Position numbers and translations under genes: made by a program
Notes under the pieces: generated by a model
Told to the model about the DNA's origin: nothing
The model's database searches: none
The model's input: only the letters and a program-made list of their open reading frames with translations
From: G963662675 sp963676845
GTDB taxonomy: Bacteria > Bacteroidota > Bacteroidia > Bacteroidales > Prolixibacteraceae
Length of the DNA: 64,000 bases
Assembly (NCBI GenBank): GCA_963676845.2
Contig: CAXXKK010000023.1
Span: 141,323-205,322 of the forward strand
Reading direction: 5' to 3'
In this document: positions 40,360-49,938 of the stretch, piece after piece
Position numbering within the stretch: position 1 is the stretch's first letter
Layout: each line of letters begins with the position of its first letter

Positions 40360-41070
40360 ATGTTTAACTTCATTCTCTTACAAGCAGCAACACAACTGGC
40401 AGACAGCACTGATGTGTTGGCTCAAACGAATCAACAGCAAGATGGAATCGTTACTAAGTTTTTTGACCTTGCCCTAAAAGGTGGCTGGATCATGATCCCT
40501 ATCGTTGCCTTATCACTTATTGCTGTTTTTATATTTTTTGATCGCTACGTTGCAATTAAAAAAGCCGGTAAAGTTGATGGTTCCCTACTGGAAAAAGTAA
40601 AAAGCCACATACTTGAGGGTAAAATTGACTCGGCATTAGCATTAGCGCAATCACAGGACACTCCTACTTCACGAATGATTGAAAAAGGGATCTCCAGAAT
40701 TGGCAGACCTATGTCTGATGTTAATTCAGCCATTGAGCTTGTTGGTAATCTGGAAATTTCAAAGCTTGAAAAAGGATTGCCTGTTTTAGCAAGTGTTGCC
40801 GGAGGTGCTCCAATGATTGGTTTCTTAGGAACCGTTATGGGAATGATCCAGGCTTTTTATGACATGGCCAATGCCGGGAACAATATCGATGTTACCCTTC
40901 TTTCATCAGGTATTTATCAGGCAATGGTTACAACTGTTGCAGGTCTTACCGTAGGTATTATTGCATATTTCGCATACAATATTCTTGTTTCAAATGTTGA
41001 AAAAGTTGTCTTCAAAATGGAAGCCGCAACTTCTGAGTTTTTGGATCTGTTGAATGAACCAGCAAAATAA
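40360..41070 (+). CDS. exbB: MotA/TolQ/ExbB proton channel protein
   Basis: 236 residues with three membrane helices: WIMIPIVALSLIAVFIFF near 45, then VLASVAGGAPMIGFLGTVMGMIQAF and QAMVTTVAGLTVGIIAYFAYNIL. The latter two carry the conserved proton-channel positions. With the next two genes it forms an inner-membrane motor that powers a TonB- or Tol-type system. TolQ is the other possible name. Confidence 0.88.
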   Translation: MFNFILLQAATQLADSTDVLAQTNQQQDGIVTKFFDLALKGGWIMIPIVALSLIAVFIFFDRYVAIKKAGKVDGSLLEKVKSHILEGKIDSALALAQSQDTPTSRMIEKGISRIGRPMSDVNSAIELVGNLEISKLEKGLPVLASVAGGAPMIGFLGTVMGMIQAFYDMANAGNNIDVTLLSSGIYQAMVTTVAGLTVGIIAYFAYNILVSNVEKVVFKMEAATSEFLDLLNEPAK

Positions 41071-41075
41071 TTTCA

Positions 41076-41483
41076 ATGGCATTAAAAAAAAGAAATAAAG
41101 TAGATGCAAGTTTCAGCATGTCATCTATGACGGATATCGTGTTTTTACTGTTGATATTTTTCATGGTCACATCAACTTTGATTGCTCCAAACGCGCTGAA
41201 ACTTTTATTGCCACAAAGCAATAACCAAACGGCAGCAAAACCTGTAAGTTCAATATCAATTACTGCTGATTTGAAATACTTTGTAAATATTGACGGAGAC
41301 TTACAACGCGTCGCCTTTAGCGAAATAGAACCTGCCTTACAACAAAGTATTGGCGAAAATGAAGAAGCATATATTTCTCTTCATGCTGATAAATCTGTTC
41401 CATGGGATGAAGTTGTTAAAATCATGAACATCTGTCGCCGGAACAATTATAAAATGATAGCTGCAACCTCTCCCGAAAATTAA
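41076..41483 (+). CDS. exbD: ExbD/TolR biopolymer transport protein
   Basis: 135 residues. The single N-terminal helix MSSMTDIVFLLLIFFMVTSTL has the essential Asp (TDIVFLL). The periplasmic domain follows with ISLHADKSVPWDEVVKIMNIC. It starts 5 bases after the ExbB gene and its stop overlaps the next ATG. Confidence 0.9.
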   Translation: MALKKRNKVDASFSMSSMTDIVFLLLIFFMVTSTLIAPNALKLLLPQSNNQTAAKPVSSISITADLKYFVNIDGDLQRVAFSEIEPALQQSIGENEEAYISLHADKSVPWDEVVKIMNICRRNNYKMIAATSPEN

Positions 41484-42505
41484 TGAGTTATTTTTCCAAA
41501 CATAGAGAAGGTTTATGGGGAACGATAATCGTGCATGGCATATTACTCGTAATATTGCTGTTGTTTGGTTTTTTCACTCCTCTCCCTCTTCCCGGAGAAG
41601 AAGGGATATTGGTAAATTTTGGTGATTCAGAGCAAGGATTTGGCGAAGTTGAGCCAGCACCTTCCAGACAGCAAACGTCAACTCCTCCTGCACAACAGGA
41701 ACAAGAGGAAGTTGTACAACAAGCCACACCTCCACCACCAGCAAGTTCAACACCCGAAATTCCTTCTGCTGCTGAAGAAGAAGTGATGACACAGGACATG
41801 GAAGAGACAGCCGCAATTGAATCCGCACGCAAAGAAGCAGAAGAGGAAGCACAAAGACAAGCTGAATTAGAAGCACAACGAGTACGTGAAGAACAAGCAA
41901 GGATTGAAGCTGAAAGACAAGCTGAACTGGATGCTCAAAGACAAAGAGAAGAAGAAGAAAGACTGGAAGCAGAAAGACAAAGACAAGAAGAACTTGAGCG
42001 TCAACGATTACTCGAAGAAGAACGATTAAGACAAGAAGCAGAACAACAACAAATTGCTGAAATAAATTCACGTGCCGCCAATGCTTTTGGAAGTGGTGGT
42101 GCCGGAGACACAAATTCAACAAGTACCAGTCAGGGAGTTACTTATCCTGGCGGAAATCAAGGAAATCCCAATGGAGCCGCCGGTGCATCAGACTACGGTG
42201 ACGGTGGAAGTGGAAGCGGTAATTCCGGAAATGGTCCTTCTTTTAGTTTATCTGGAAGAAATGCATTATCCCTACCCTTACCCAACTATCCGGGCAGAGA
42301 AGAAGGAATCGTTGTTGTTGCGGTTACTGTTGATAAATATGGAAATGTAACCAGCGCAGAACCAGGAGCAAGAGGATCGAGTACTTACAATGCAAGTTTA
42401 CTGGAAGCAGCCAAACAAGCAGCTTCAAAAGCTAAATTTAATGCAGATGAAGCAGCATCAGCCTTTCAATCAGGAACAATAACCTACCGTTTTGTACTGG
42501 ATTAA
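41483..42505 (+). CDS. TonB-like energy transducer
   Basis: 340 residues. A short N-terminal helix (GTIIVHGILLVILLLFGFF) is followed by a Pro/Gln-rich linker, a long charged Glu/Arg/Gln coiled coil (about 110-200), a Gly/Ser-rich stretch and a C-terminal TonB-type domain (NYPGREEGIVVVAVTVDKYGNVTSAEPGARGSSTY..., TITYRFVLD). It completes the ExbB-ExbD-TonB set. A TolA-like role cannot be ruled out because of the coiled coil. Confidence 0.82.
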   Translation: MSYFSKHREGLWGTIIVHGILLVILLLFGFFTPLPLPGEEGILVNFGDSEQGFGEVEPAPSRQQTSTPPAQQEQEEVVQQATPPPPASSTPEIPSAAEEEVMTQDMEETAAIESARKEAEEEAQRQAELEAQRVREEQARIEAERQAELDAQRQREEEERLEAERQRQEELERQRLLEEERLRQEAEQQQIAEINSRAANAFGSGGAGDTNSTSTSQGVTYPGGNQGNPNGAAGASDYGDGGSGSGNSGNGPSFSLSGRNALSLPLPNYPGREEGIVVVAVTVDKYGNVTSAEPGARGSSTYNASLLEAAKQAASKAKFNADEAASAFQSGTITYRFVLD

Positions 42506-42507
42506 AT

Positions 42508-42786
42508 TCAAGGATTAAACATGTCAGGAGTATAATATCCCAGAATCGAATTAACCATATCTAATTGTAACTGAGCTTCTTTATTTTCTGGATTTATTTC
42601 TAATGCCCTTCTGAATTCATTGATGGCCTTTCCCCATTCTTGTTTTTTGCATAAAACTTTTCCCAGAAAAAAATGTGCTCCATCATGATCGGTATTATTT
42701 TTTATAAGGATCTCAAGCTGTTTCTCTGCTTCTTCAATCTTATTCAGGTTGAATAATACCTCTATTTCATCCATATTTTTCCTCAT
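42508..42786 (-). CDS. Small TPR protein
   Basis: 92 residues. Two tetratricopeptide repeats are visible (LFNLNKIEEAEKQLEILIKNNTDHDGAHFFLGKVL and KKQEWGKAINEFRRALEINPENKEAQLQLDMVN). It is convergent with the TonB-like gene. Probably a protein-protein adaptor; the partner is unknown. Confidence 0.75.
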   Translation of the reverse strand: MRKNMDEIEVLFNLNKIEEAEKQLEILIKNNTDHDGAHFFLGKVLCKKQEWGKAINEFRRALEINPENKEAQLQLDMVNSILGYYTPDMFNP

Positions 42787-42996
42787 GCCTCAAACTTAAT
42801 TAAAATCATACACTTCCAATGCAAGCCAATAAATTACTAATACAGAACGATAACAAGATCACCCTGATTTATGTTTTATTTTCACCCCTTACCTAACAAA
42901 AACAGAACTCAAATTTCTATATAATAAGATTCCCTATTTTAAGAATATTTTTAGGTAGTTTAGAACTTATTATTATATTTGCACTCGCATTCAAAT

Positions 42997-43069
42997 ACGG
43001 GTGTAGCTCAGTTGGTAGAGCACTGGTCTCCAAAACCAGGTGTCGGGCGTTCGAGTCGCTCCTCCCGTG
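42997..43069 (+). tRNA. tRNA-Trp (anticodon CCA)
   Basis: 73 bases without encoded CCA. The anticodon arm is CTGGT-CTCCAAA-ACCAG, the D arm GCTC...GAGC, and the T arm GGGCG-TTCGAGT-CGCTC. The acceptor stem ACGGGTG/CTCCCGT has one T-T mismatch at position 6-67, where an A would pair. A terminator hairpin follows directly. Confidence 0.93.
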
Positions 43070-43070
43070 C

Positions 43071-43098
43071 AAAAGCTGCTTGAAAAAGCAGCTTTTTT
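43071..43098 (+). terminator. Terminator after tRNA-Trp
   Basis: AAAAGCTGCTT (43071-43081), loop GAAA, AAGCAGCTTTT (43086-43096), followed by further T. Confidence 0.9.
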
Positions 43099-43186
43099 TG
43101 TTTCAACAAAAGAAAACATAAGAGAATTACCCATTTGCTTTTTTTCAGCGATTTTTACAAATATATTTGTGCAAATTTTCAATCTC

Positions 43187-43909
43187 ATGACAGTCGATTT
43201 ATTTGTTCCATGCTTCATTGATCAGCTTTATCCGAATACGGCTTTTAATACCATTAAGATATTGAAGAAAGCCGGAGTAAATGCATCTTATAATCCAGAA
43301 CAAACCTGCTGTGGGCAACCAGCCTTTAACAGCGGCTATTGGGATGAGACCAAAAGCCTGGCGAAAAAATTCATTAACGACTTTAAAGGAGATAATTTAA
43401 TTGTTAGCCCTTCAGCTTCATGTTCAGGGTTCATTAAAAATTACTATCCGGAAGTTATCAAAGAAGAAGATCCTGAATATGATGAAAATATTCGCTTAAA
43501 ATCCAGAATATTTGAGCTTACTGATTTTTTAGTGAACAAACTAAATATTACTGATTTTGGGGCTGAATTTCCACACAAAGTTTGTTACCACGATGCATGC
43601 TCTGCTTTGCGGGAATATGGGATAAAAAAAGAACCTCGCATCTTACTCTCCAAAGTAAAAGGACTAGAATTAATAGAGATGGAAGATGCCGAAACCTGCT
43701 GTGGCTTTGGTGGAACTTTTTCTGCCAAGTTTCATTCAATTTCTTCTGCCATGACCGAGCAAAAAGTTGAAAACGCGCTTAAAACTGGCGCCGATTATAT
43801 CATTTCAACAGAATCATCATGCCTGATGAATATTGAAGGATACATAAAAAAGCACAAATTGCCAATCACTCCTATTCATATAGCAGATGTTTTAGCTAGT
43901 GGATGGTAG
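43187..43909 (+). CDS. (Fe-S)-binding oxidoreductase, LutA/YkgE-like
   Basis: 240 residues from the ATG at 43187; the longer frame from 43040 runs through the tRNA and is rejected. Two CCG domains with Cys motifs are seen: TCCGQPAFNSGYW ... SPSASCSGF, and CYHDACSALREYGIKKEPR ... ETCCGFGGTFSAKF ... STESSCLMNIEGY. LutA takes part in lactate oxidation with LutB and LutC, which are not in this window. A TATATTTG -7 element is at 43162-43169. Confidence 0.87.
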   Translation: MTVDLFVPCFIDQLYPNTAFNTIKILKKAGVNASYNPEQTCCGQPAFNSGYWDETKSLAKKFINDFKGDNLIVSPSASCSGFIKNYYPEVIKEEDPEYDENIRLKSRIFELTDFLVNKLNITDFGAEFPHKVCYHDACSALREYGIKKEPRILLSKVKGLELIEMEDAETCCGFGGTFSAKFHSISSAMTEQKVENALKTGADYIISTESSCLMNIEGYIKKHKLPITPIHIADVLASGW

Positions 43910-43946
43910 ACTGCTAAATACTTGATTCTTGCCTACTGATCACCAA

Positions 43947-44720
43947 TCACTTAACATCTCGTTTAAAAACATTCTCCGGATATTCAATATCAGCCAGAAA
44001 CAATCCTTCTGAAGGAGCTGAAGCACCTGCTGCTCCCCGGTCTTTCAACTCTATGATTTTTCGAAATTCATCAACGGTGATTTTTCCTAAGCCAACCTGA
44101 ATGCAGGTTCCTACAATTGCACGAACCATGTTCCGCAGAAAACGATCGGCTTTCACCGTAAAAATCAGGCGATGTCCCTCGTGTTTCCATTCCGCTGCAT
44201 ATACTTTACAATTGTTGGTTTTCACATCGGTATGCAGCTTGCTAAAGCTGGTAAAATCCTCAAAGTCGAATAATACCGCACATGCTTCATTCATTGCTTC
44301 AAGATCCAGAGGCCTCGTAAAATACCAGGATGTTTCCTGCACAAAAGGGTCTTTTTGTTGATTAATAAAATAATGATAGGTACGTGATGTTGCATCGAAA
44401 CGGGCATGAGCACACGATAAAACTTTATGAATCCCGAAAATGACAACATCCGAGTTTAGAAAACTATTTAGCTTATACGTAAAATCCGAATGATCTAAAT
44501 CCACTTTTTCAGAGTCAAAATGAGCGACAAAATAACTTGCATGCACTCCGGTATCTGTTCTGCCAGCACCCGTAAGTGCAATTTCCTCACGGCAAATCGT
44601 ACTTAATGCATTCTCCAAACTCTCCTGAACACTTTCAGCATTTGGCTGTATTTGCCAACCATGAAAACGTGTTCCATTATAAGCTAACTCAATAAAATAT
44701 CTTTGTTTAAAGTCGGACAT
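43947..44720 (-). CDS. truA: tRNA pseudouridine synthase A
   Basis: Makes pseudouridine at positions 38-40 of tRNA. From the ATG at 44720 the protein is 257 residues; an upstream ATG at 44735 would add five. The catalytic Asp is D56 in GAGRTDTGVHA. FIELAYNGTRFHGWQ at the start and RFLRNMVRAIVGTCIQVGLGKI near the end are family signatures. Confidence 0.96.
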   Translation of the reverse strand: MSDFKQRYFIELAYNGTRFHGWQIQPNAESVQESLENALSTICREEIALTGAGRTDTGVHASYFVAHFDSEKVDLDHSDFTYKLNSFLNSDVVIFGIHKVLSCAHARFDATSRTYHYFINQQKDPFVQETSWYFTRPLDLEAMNEACAVLFDFEDFTSFSKLHTDVKTNNCKVYAAEWKHEGHRLIFTVKADRFLRNMVRAIVGTCIQVGLGKITVDEFRKIIELKDRGAAGASAPSEGLFLADIEYPENVFKRDVK

Positions 44721-44884
44721 ATTTTCAATTAACAAAAAAACATATTATTAACCAGAAAAAAGGCTGAAATTATTACTTTTACTACTCTTTTCAGCAAAAA
44801 AGAACTTAACAACTTTTAACAAAGTTATACTCTTTTTTGTAGAAGTATGAACTAATTTCGACAACTTCAAAAAAACAAAAAAAT

Positions 44885-45880
44885 ATGGATCAAGCAGTTG
44901 ATATACGTGAACTAAATGAACGCATTCAGAAAGAAAGTTCTTTTGTAGACCTGATCAGCATGGAGATGAACAAGGTAATTGTTGGTCAGAAACATTTGGT
45001 GGAAAGTTTACTAATTGGCCTGCTTTCAGGTGGGCATATTTTGTTGGAAGGTGTTCCGGGTTTAGCAAAAACCCTGGCCATAAATACTCTGGCAAATACG
45101 ATTAACGCTGACTTTGCGCGTATCCAATTTACACCCGACCTTTTACCTGCCGACCTTTTAGGTACCTTAATTTACAGTCAGAAAAATGAGGAGTTTGTTG
45201 TAAAAAAAGGGCCCATCTTCACCAATTTCGTATTGGCAGATGAGATTAACCGTGCCCCGGCAAAAGTTCAGTCGGCACTTCTAGAAGCCATGCAGGAACG
45301 TCAAATCACAATTGGAGATCAAACTTTTAAGTTGGAAGAACCATTCCTGGTAATGGCTACTCAAAACCCGATTGAGCAGGAAGGAACATATCCTCTTCCT
45401 GAAGCACAAGTCGACCGTTTCATGTTAAAGGTTGTCATTAACTATCCTCTAAAAGAAGAAGAAAAACTGATCATCCGCCAAAACTTACTGAAACAATTCC
45501 CTAAAGCTTCAACAATTTTGAAGCCTGAAGATATTATCAAAGCCAGAAACGTTGTAAAAGATGTTTACCTGGATGAAAAAATTAGCAAATACATTGTTGA
45601 TATCGTTTTTGCCACACGTAATCCTGAAGAATACAAGCTGGAGAAATATACTGACATGATCAACTACGGGGGCTCTCCACGTGCCAGTATCAGTTTGGCA
45701 CAAGCAGCTAAGTCTTATGCCTTCATCAAACGTCGTGGTTATGTAATTCCTGAAGATGTACGTGCTGTTTGCCCGGATGTTCTTCGTCACCGTATCGGTT
45801 TAAGTTACGAAGCAGAAGCAAACAACATTACAACGGAAGAAATAATTACCGAAATTCTGAATACCGTTGAAGTTCCATAA
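44885..45880 (+). CDS. MoxR-family AAA+ ATPase
   Basis: 331 residues. Walker A is GVPGLAKT (56-63), Walker B is FVLADEINRAPAKVQSALLEAMQERQ, followed by MATQNPIEQEGTYPLPEAQVDRF and a C-terminal lid domain. MoxR ATPases act as chaperones for VWA-domain proteins; this one heads the Bat operon, with DUF58 and VWA genes directly downstream. Confidence 0.95.
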   Translation: MDQAVDIRELNERIQKESSFVDLISMEMNKVIVGQKHLVESLLIGLLSGGHILLEGVPGLAKTLAINTLANTINADFARIQFTPDLLPADLLGTLIYSQKNEEFVVKKGPIFTNFVLADEINRAPAKVQSALLEAMQERQITIGDQTFKLEEPFLVMATQNPIEQEGTYPLPEAQVDRFMLKVVINYPLKEEEKLIIRQNLLKQFPKASTILKPEDIIKARNVVKDVYLDEKISKYIVDIVFATRNPEEYKLEKYTDMINYGGSPRASISLAQAAKSYAFIKRRGYVIPEDVRAVCPDVLRHRIGLSYEAEANNITTEEIITEILNTVEVP

Positions 45881-45887
45881 TGAGTTG

Positions 45888-45949
45888 CGAGTTTCAAGTT
45901 ATGAGCTAAGAAAACAAGAACTTGTGAAACCAAGTATTTTTAAAACTCG
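45888..45949. repeat. Intergenic imperfect inverted repeat
   Basis: CGAGTTT (45888-45894) pairs with AAACTCG (45943-45949), and inside them TTCAAGTT roughly pairs with AACTTGTGAA. It lies in the 129-base gap between the moxR and DUF58 genes, where no gene is present. Similar repeats are scattered in many Bacteroidota genomes. Confidence 0.45.
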
Positions 45950-46009
45950 AACATGAAAACTTGACAGCAGATTTGAAATTTGTTTTTTGGAATTTGGAAT
46001 TTTACAAGC

Positions 46010-46891
46010 ATGGAACATACAGAACTATTAAAAAAAGTCAGGAAGATTGAGATTAAAACCAGGGGGTTAAGCCGAAATATTTTTGCCGGTGAATATCACT
46101 CTGCGTTTAAAGGTCGCGGTATGGCTTTTAGCGAGGTTCGTGAATACCAGTTTGGAGACGATGTCCGCAATATTGACTGGAATGTAACTGCCCGGTACAA
46201 CAAACCATACATCAAGATTTTTGAAGAGGAACGCGAACTCACCGTGATGTTGCTTATCGACGTCAGTGGATCCCGGGACTTTGGTTCTTCCGATAAATTC
46301 AAAAAGAATGTAATAACCGAAATCGCTGCAATTTTGGCTTTTTCAGCCATTCAAAACAATGATAAAATCGGGGTCATTTTCTTTTCAGGGAAGATTGAAA
46401 AGTTCATTCCTCCTAAAAAAGGAAAATCTCATATTCTTAGAATCATCCGTGAATTAATTGATTTTGAACCGGAGGATAAAGGAACAAACATCACTGAGGC
46501 TATTCGTTACATGACGAACGCCATTAAAAAGAGATGTACCAGCTTCATTATTTCCGACTTCATTCAAAATGAGGCGGACTTGGATAAAGCCATGACCATT
46601 GCCAACAACAAGCACGACATGGTGGCTTTGCGCATTTTTGACAAGCGAGAGGCAGAACTTCCGCCTATTGGAATGATCAAGCTTAAAGATGCCGAAACCG
46701 GTCAATATACATGGGTTGACAGCAGCAGTAAAAAAGTGCGCGATTCCTATAGCAAATGGTGGCATCAAACCAATCAAAAGCTGGATGTCATGTTCAAAAA
46801 GAGCGGCATTGATGTAGCACACATCGACACCAGTGAAGACTATGTGAAATCGTTGATGACCCTGTTTAAGAAAAGAGGAGTAAAAGCTTAA
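46010..46891 (+). CDS. DUF58-domain protein
   Basis: 293 residues from the ATG at 46010. The DUF58 core is SAFKGRGMAFSEVREYQFGDDVRNIDWNVTARYNKPYIKIFEEERELTVMLLIDVSGS, in which DVSGS is the MIDAS-like VWA motif. It is a usual partner of MoxR in the Bat operon and has no signal peptide, so it is cytoplasmic or membrane-associated. Confidence 0.92.
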   Translation: MEHTELLKKVRKIEIKTRGLSRNIFAGEYHSAFKGRGMAFSEVREYQFGDDVRNIDWNVTARYNKPYIKIFEEERELTVMLLIDVSGSRDFGSSDKFKKNVITEIAAILAFSAIQNNDKIGVIFFSGKIEKFIPPKKGKSHILRIIRELIDFEPEDKGTNITEAIRYMTNAIKKRCTSFIISDFIQNEADLDKAMTIANNKHDMVALRIFDKREAELPPIGMIKLKDAETGQYTWVDSSSKKVRDSYSKWWHQTNQKLDVMFKKSGIDVAHIDTSEDYVKSLMTLFKKRGVKA

Positions 46892-46895
46892 TTGA

Positions 46896-47885
46896 ATGAA
46901 ACAACTCAGATACATATTCCTACTTGTGTGCCTGTTGGCTTTTCAAAACACAGCAGTTTGGGCACAACAGATTGAAGCCAGTGCGGTAATTGACTCAACC
47001 AATGTGTTAATTGGCGACCAGTTCAATTTGCGTTTGGAAGTAGATTTACCCCAAGATGTTCAGGTTGGGTTTCCTGTAATTGGCGATTCACTATCCGAAA
47101 CGGTTGAGGTGATTTCACAATCGCCACTTGACACGATTAATTTAGATATTGAAGATCAAATCAAGATTACACAGGATTTACTCGTTACTTCTTTTGACAC
47201 AGGAGAACAATTTATTCCGGGCTTGCAATTTGTTATCAATTTTAATGGAATAACAGATACCATAGAAACGGTACCCGAATACTTCTATGTACATGGAATG
47301 GAAATTGACACAACCAAAGGTCCGGTTGACATTAAAAAACCCTATGAGGCTCCGGTTACGTTAAGCGAGGTTTATCCATACATTCTCGGTGTAATTATTA
47401 TCGGTGCCATCATCTTTTTCATCTTTTATTACATTCAGCGAAAAAGGCAAAACAAGCCACTTTTCAGCAAGCCGGAAATTCCGTTGGAGCCACCTCATGT
47501 TGTTGCACTTCGTGAGCTGGACCGCATCAAGGAAAGTAAGGACTGGCAACACGATGAGATTAAGAAATATTACAGTGAAATATCTGATACACTCCGTGCA
47601 TACATTGAACGCAGATTCAGTATAAATGCAATGGAGTATACAACAGACGAAACAGTTCAGGCATTCAACAAACAAAAGGATTTGCTTCCTGAAAAAACGT
47701 TTAGTGAACTAAAAAATATTCTTAATCTTTCGGATTTGGTGAAATTTGCCAAATACACACCTCTGGATGATGACCATAACATGACGCTTATGAACGCTTA
47801 CTTCTTTGTTAATAATACTAAGATTGAAGAGCGCAATGAGACAGTTGAAGATGACAGAGAAGGTGAAGATGTTACTTTAAAATGA
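46896..47885 (+). CDS. BatD-like membrane protein of the Bat operon
   Basis: 329 residues. It has a signal peptide (MKQLRYIFLLVCLLAFQNTAVWAQ), a beta-rich periplasmic domain, a membrane helix (YPYILGVIIIGAIIFFIFYYIQ, about 159-180) and a cytoplasmic helical tail with LREYIERRF-like SDTLRAYIERRFSINAMEYTTDE. That tail resembles DUF4381/BatD C-termini. It begins 4 bases after the DUF58 gene. Role: a membrane partner of the VWA proteins, by context. Confidence 0.7.
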   Translation: MKQLRYIFLLVCLLAFQNTAVWAQQIEASAVIDSTNVLIGDQFNLRLEVDLPQDVQVGFPVIGDSLSETVEVISQSPLDTINLDIEDQIKITQDLLVTSFDTGEQFIPGLQFVINFNGITDTIETVPEYFYVHGMEIDTTKGPVDIKKPYEAPVTLSEVYPYILGVIIIGAIIFFIFYYIQRKRQNKPLFSKPEIPLEPPHVVALRELDRIKESKDWQHDEIKKYYSEISDTLRAYIERRFSINAMEYTTDETVQAFNKQKDLLPEKTFSELKNILNLSDLVKFAKYTPLDDDHNMTLMNAYFFVNNTKIEERNETVEDDREGEDVTLK

Positions 47886-47892
47886 TTTTGTG

Positions 47893-48888
47893 ATGTTAGA
47901 AGGAGTTACATATAAAAACCCGGAATATTTCTACCTGCTATTCTTGCTAATACCAATGATAGCCTGGTATATTTTTCGTTATCGAAAATCGGGAGCCAGC
48001 ATCCGGTATTCATCGCTTATGGGTTTTTCCAATATTCAACGCAGCTGGAAACATTACCTGAGACATGCCCCTTTTGTATTGCAACTTATTGGAATTACAT
48101 TTCTAACTATTGCGTTGGCAAGGCCTCAGTCTTCAAACAGCTGGGAAGATGTTACTACTGAAGGAATTGACATTGTTGTTTCCCTGGATATTTCCAGCTC
48201 GATGCTGGCTCAGGATTTTAGTCCGAACCGACTGGAAGCTGCCAAAGACGTAGCCACTCAATTTATCTCGGGCAGGCAAAACGACAAAATGGGACTGGTA
48301 GTTTTTGCAGGAGAAAGCTTTACGCAATGTCCGCTTACAACCGATCACGCTGTACTTATCAACCTTTTTAATGATCTGGAAAGTGGAATTATCGAAGATG
48401 GTACAGCCATTGGAAATGGTTTGGCAACTGCGGTTTCCCGCCTACGAGAAAGCGATGCAATTAGTAAAGTCATCATTCTTTTAACTGACGGGGAAAACAA
48501 CCGTGGAGAGATTGCTCCGGCAACAGCTGCGGAACTGGCAAAAACATACGGAATTCGGGTTTATACAATCGGTGTTGGAACCATTGGAACAGCACCCTAC
48601 CCTGTTCAGACTGCTTTTGGTACACAACTCATGGATGTGGAAGTAAACATCGACGAGGAAACCCTGCAAAAAATTGCAGACATTACAGATGGCCGCTACT
48701 TCAGGGCAACCAACAATGATAAACTGGTTGAGATTTACAACGAGATTGACCAGCTTGAAAAATCAAAGATTGAAGTAAAAGAATACAGCAAAAAGGATGA
48801 AGAGTATGAGCGTTTTGCTTTGTTAGCAGGAATCATCCTACTTGCCGGAATTTTCTTGAAAACAACCATTTTTAGAAACATTCCTTAA
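47893..48888 (+). CDS. batA: VWA-domain protein BatA
   Basis: 331 residues from the ATG at 47893. Two N-terminal membrane helices (FYLLFLLIPMIAWYIF; FVLQLIGITFLTIALA) are followed by a VWA domain with MIDAS DISSS (VVSLDISSSMLAQDFSPNRLEAAK), TQCPLTTDHAVL and ILLTDGENN, then a C-terminal helix. It belongs to the Bat aerotolerance system, for which the molecular task remains unclear. Confidence 0.92.
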   Translation: MLEGVTYKNPEYFYLLFLLIPMIAWYIFRYRKSGASIRYSSLMGFSNIQRSWKHYLRHAPFVLQLIGITFLTIALARPQSSNSWEDVTTEGIDIVVSLDISSSMLAQDFSPNRLEAAKDVATQFISGRQNDKMGLVVFAGESFTQCPLTTDHAVLINLFNDLESGIIEDGTAIGNGLATAVSRLRESDAISKVIILLTDGENNRGEIAPATAAELAKTYGIRVYTIGVGTIGTAPYPVQTAFGTQLMDVEVNIDEETLQKIADITDGRYFRATNNDKLVEIYNEIDQLEKSKIEVKEYSKKDEEYERFALLAGIILLAGIFLKTTIFRNIP

Positions 48889-48900
48889 TTAAGATGAAGC

Positions 48901-49938
48901 ATGGAAATCTTTAGATTCGCACATATAGAATATTTATATGCTCTGGCACTTATTCCGGTGTTCTTTGTTTTGTTTATCCTCACAAGGATTCAACGACGCA
49001 AAGCCCTTGAGAAATTCGGGAACCGTGAAATTGTTGAGCAACTTATGCCCAATGCAAGTCATTCACGTCCGGTTGTCAAATTTGTTATCTGGATGTTTGC
49101 TTTAGCCTCGGTCATTATTGCCATGGCACGACCACAATTTGGCAGCAAACTGGAAACCATAAAAAGACAGGGAATTGAATTGATTATTGCGCTGGACGTT
49201 TCAAATTCCATGATGGCTGAAGATATTGAGCCTAACCGGCTGGAACGTGCCAAACGAGCCATTTCGCAATTGGTTGACCGGCTTACCGATGATAAAATCG
49301 GGCTGATTGTTTTTGCCGGAAATGCCTACACACAGCTTCCGATTACAACGGACTATGCTTCGGCCAAACTGTTTTTAAACTCCGTGAGCACGGACATCGT
49401 CCCCACGCAGGGAACAGCCATTGGTGCTGCGGTTGATCTGGCACATAACTCGTTCAGCCCTCAGTTTGAAGGCAACAAAGCCATCATCGTAATTACAGAT
49501 GGTGAAAACCATGAAGACGATGCAGTTGGAGCAGCAAGCAGTGCTGTTGAGGATGGAATTATCGTTCATACAATTGGAATGGGATTACCCGAAGGCGGAC
49601 CGATTCCCATCTACCAAAACGGACAGGAAGACTATCGTCGAGACAGAGACGGGCAGGTCGTTATCACCAAGCTTGATGAGCAAATGCTGCAGGAAATTGC
49701 GGCTGCCGGAGATGGTGTTTATGTCCGGGCAAACAATGCACAGGTAGGGTTGAATACCCTATTCAACGAAATAAATAAAATGGAAGAAGCCGAAGTTGAA
49801 TCACAGGTTTACTCGGAATATGAAGAGCAATACCAATGGTTTATTGGCTTTGCACTTTTATTGATTTTTGTGGATTACCTGATTTTAGAGAGAAAGAACA
49901 AATATTTGAAAAACATCAAATTATTTGGGAATGAATAA
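48901..49938 (+). CDS. batB: VWA-domain protein BatB
   Basis: 345 residues with the same layout as BatA: two membrane helices, a VWA domain (IIALDVSNSMMAEDIEPNRLERAKRA, TQLPITTDYASA, IVITDGENHEDD) and a C-terminal helix. It lies 12 bases after batA and is a clear paralog of it. Its stop overlaps the batC start. Confidence 0.93.
   Translation: MEIFRFAHIEYLYALALIPVFFVLFILTRIQRRKALEKFGNREIVEQLMPNASHSRPVVKFVIWMFALASVIIAMARPQFGSKLETIKRQGIELIIALDVSNSMMAEDIEPNRLERAKRAISQLVDRLTDDKIGLIVFAGNAYTQLPITTDYASAKLFLNSVSTDIVPTQGTAIGAAVDLAHNSFSPQFEGNKAIIVITDGENHEDDAVGAASSAVEDGIIVHTIGMGLPEGGPIPIYQNGQEDYRRDRDGQVVITKLDEQMLQEIAAAGDGVYVRANNAQVGLNTLFNEINKMEEAEVESQVYSEYEEQYQWFIGFALLLIFVDYLILERKNKYLKNIKLFGNE

Noticed and set aside
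41574..42122. Minus-strand ORF of 182 residues
   Set aside because: Shadow of the charged coiled coil of the TonB-like gene, with no start context or family features.
43040..43186. N-terminal extension of the LutA-like ORF
   Set aside because: It would be read through tRNA-Trp and its terminator; the ATG at 43187 begins the conserved protein.
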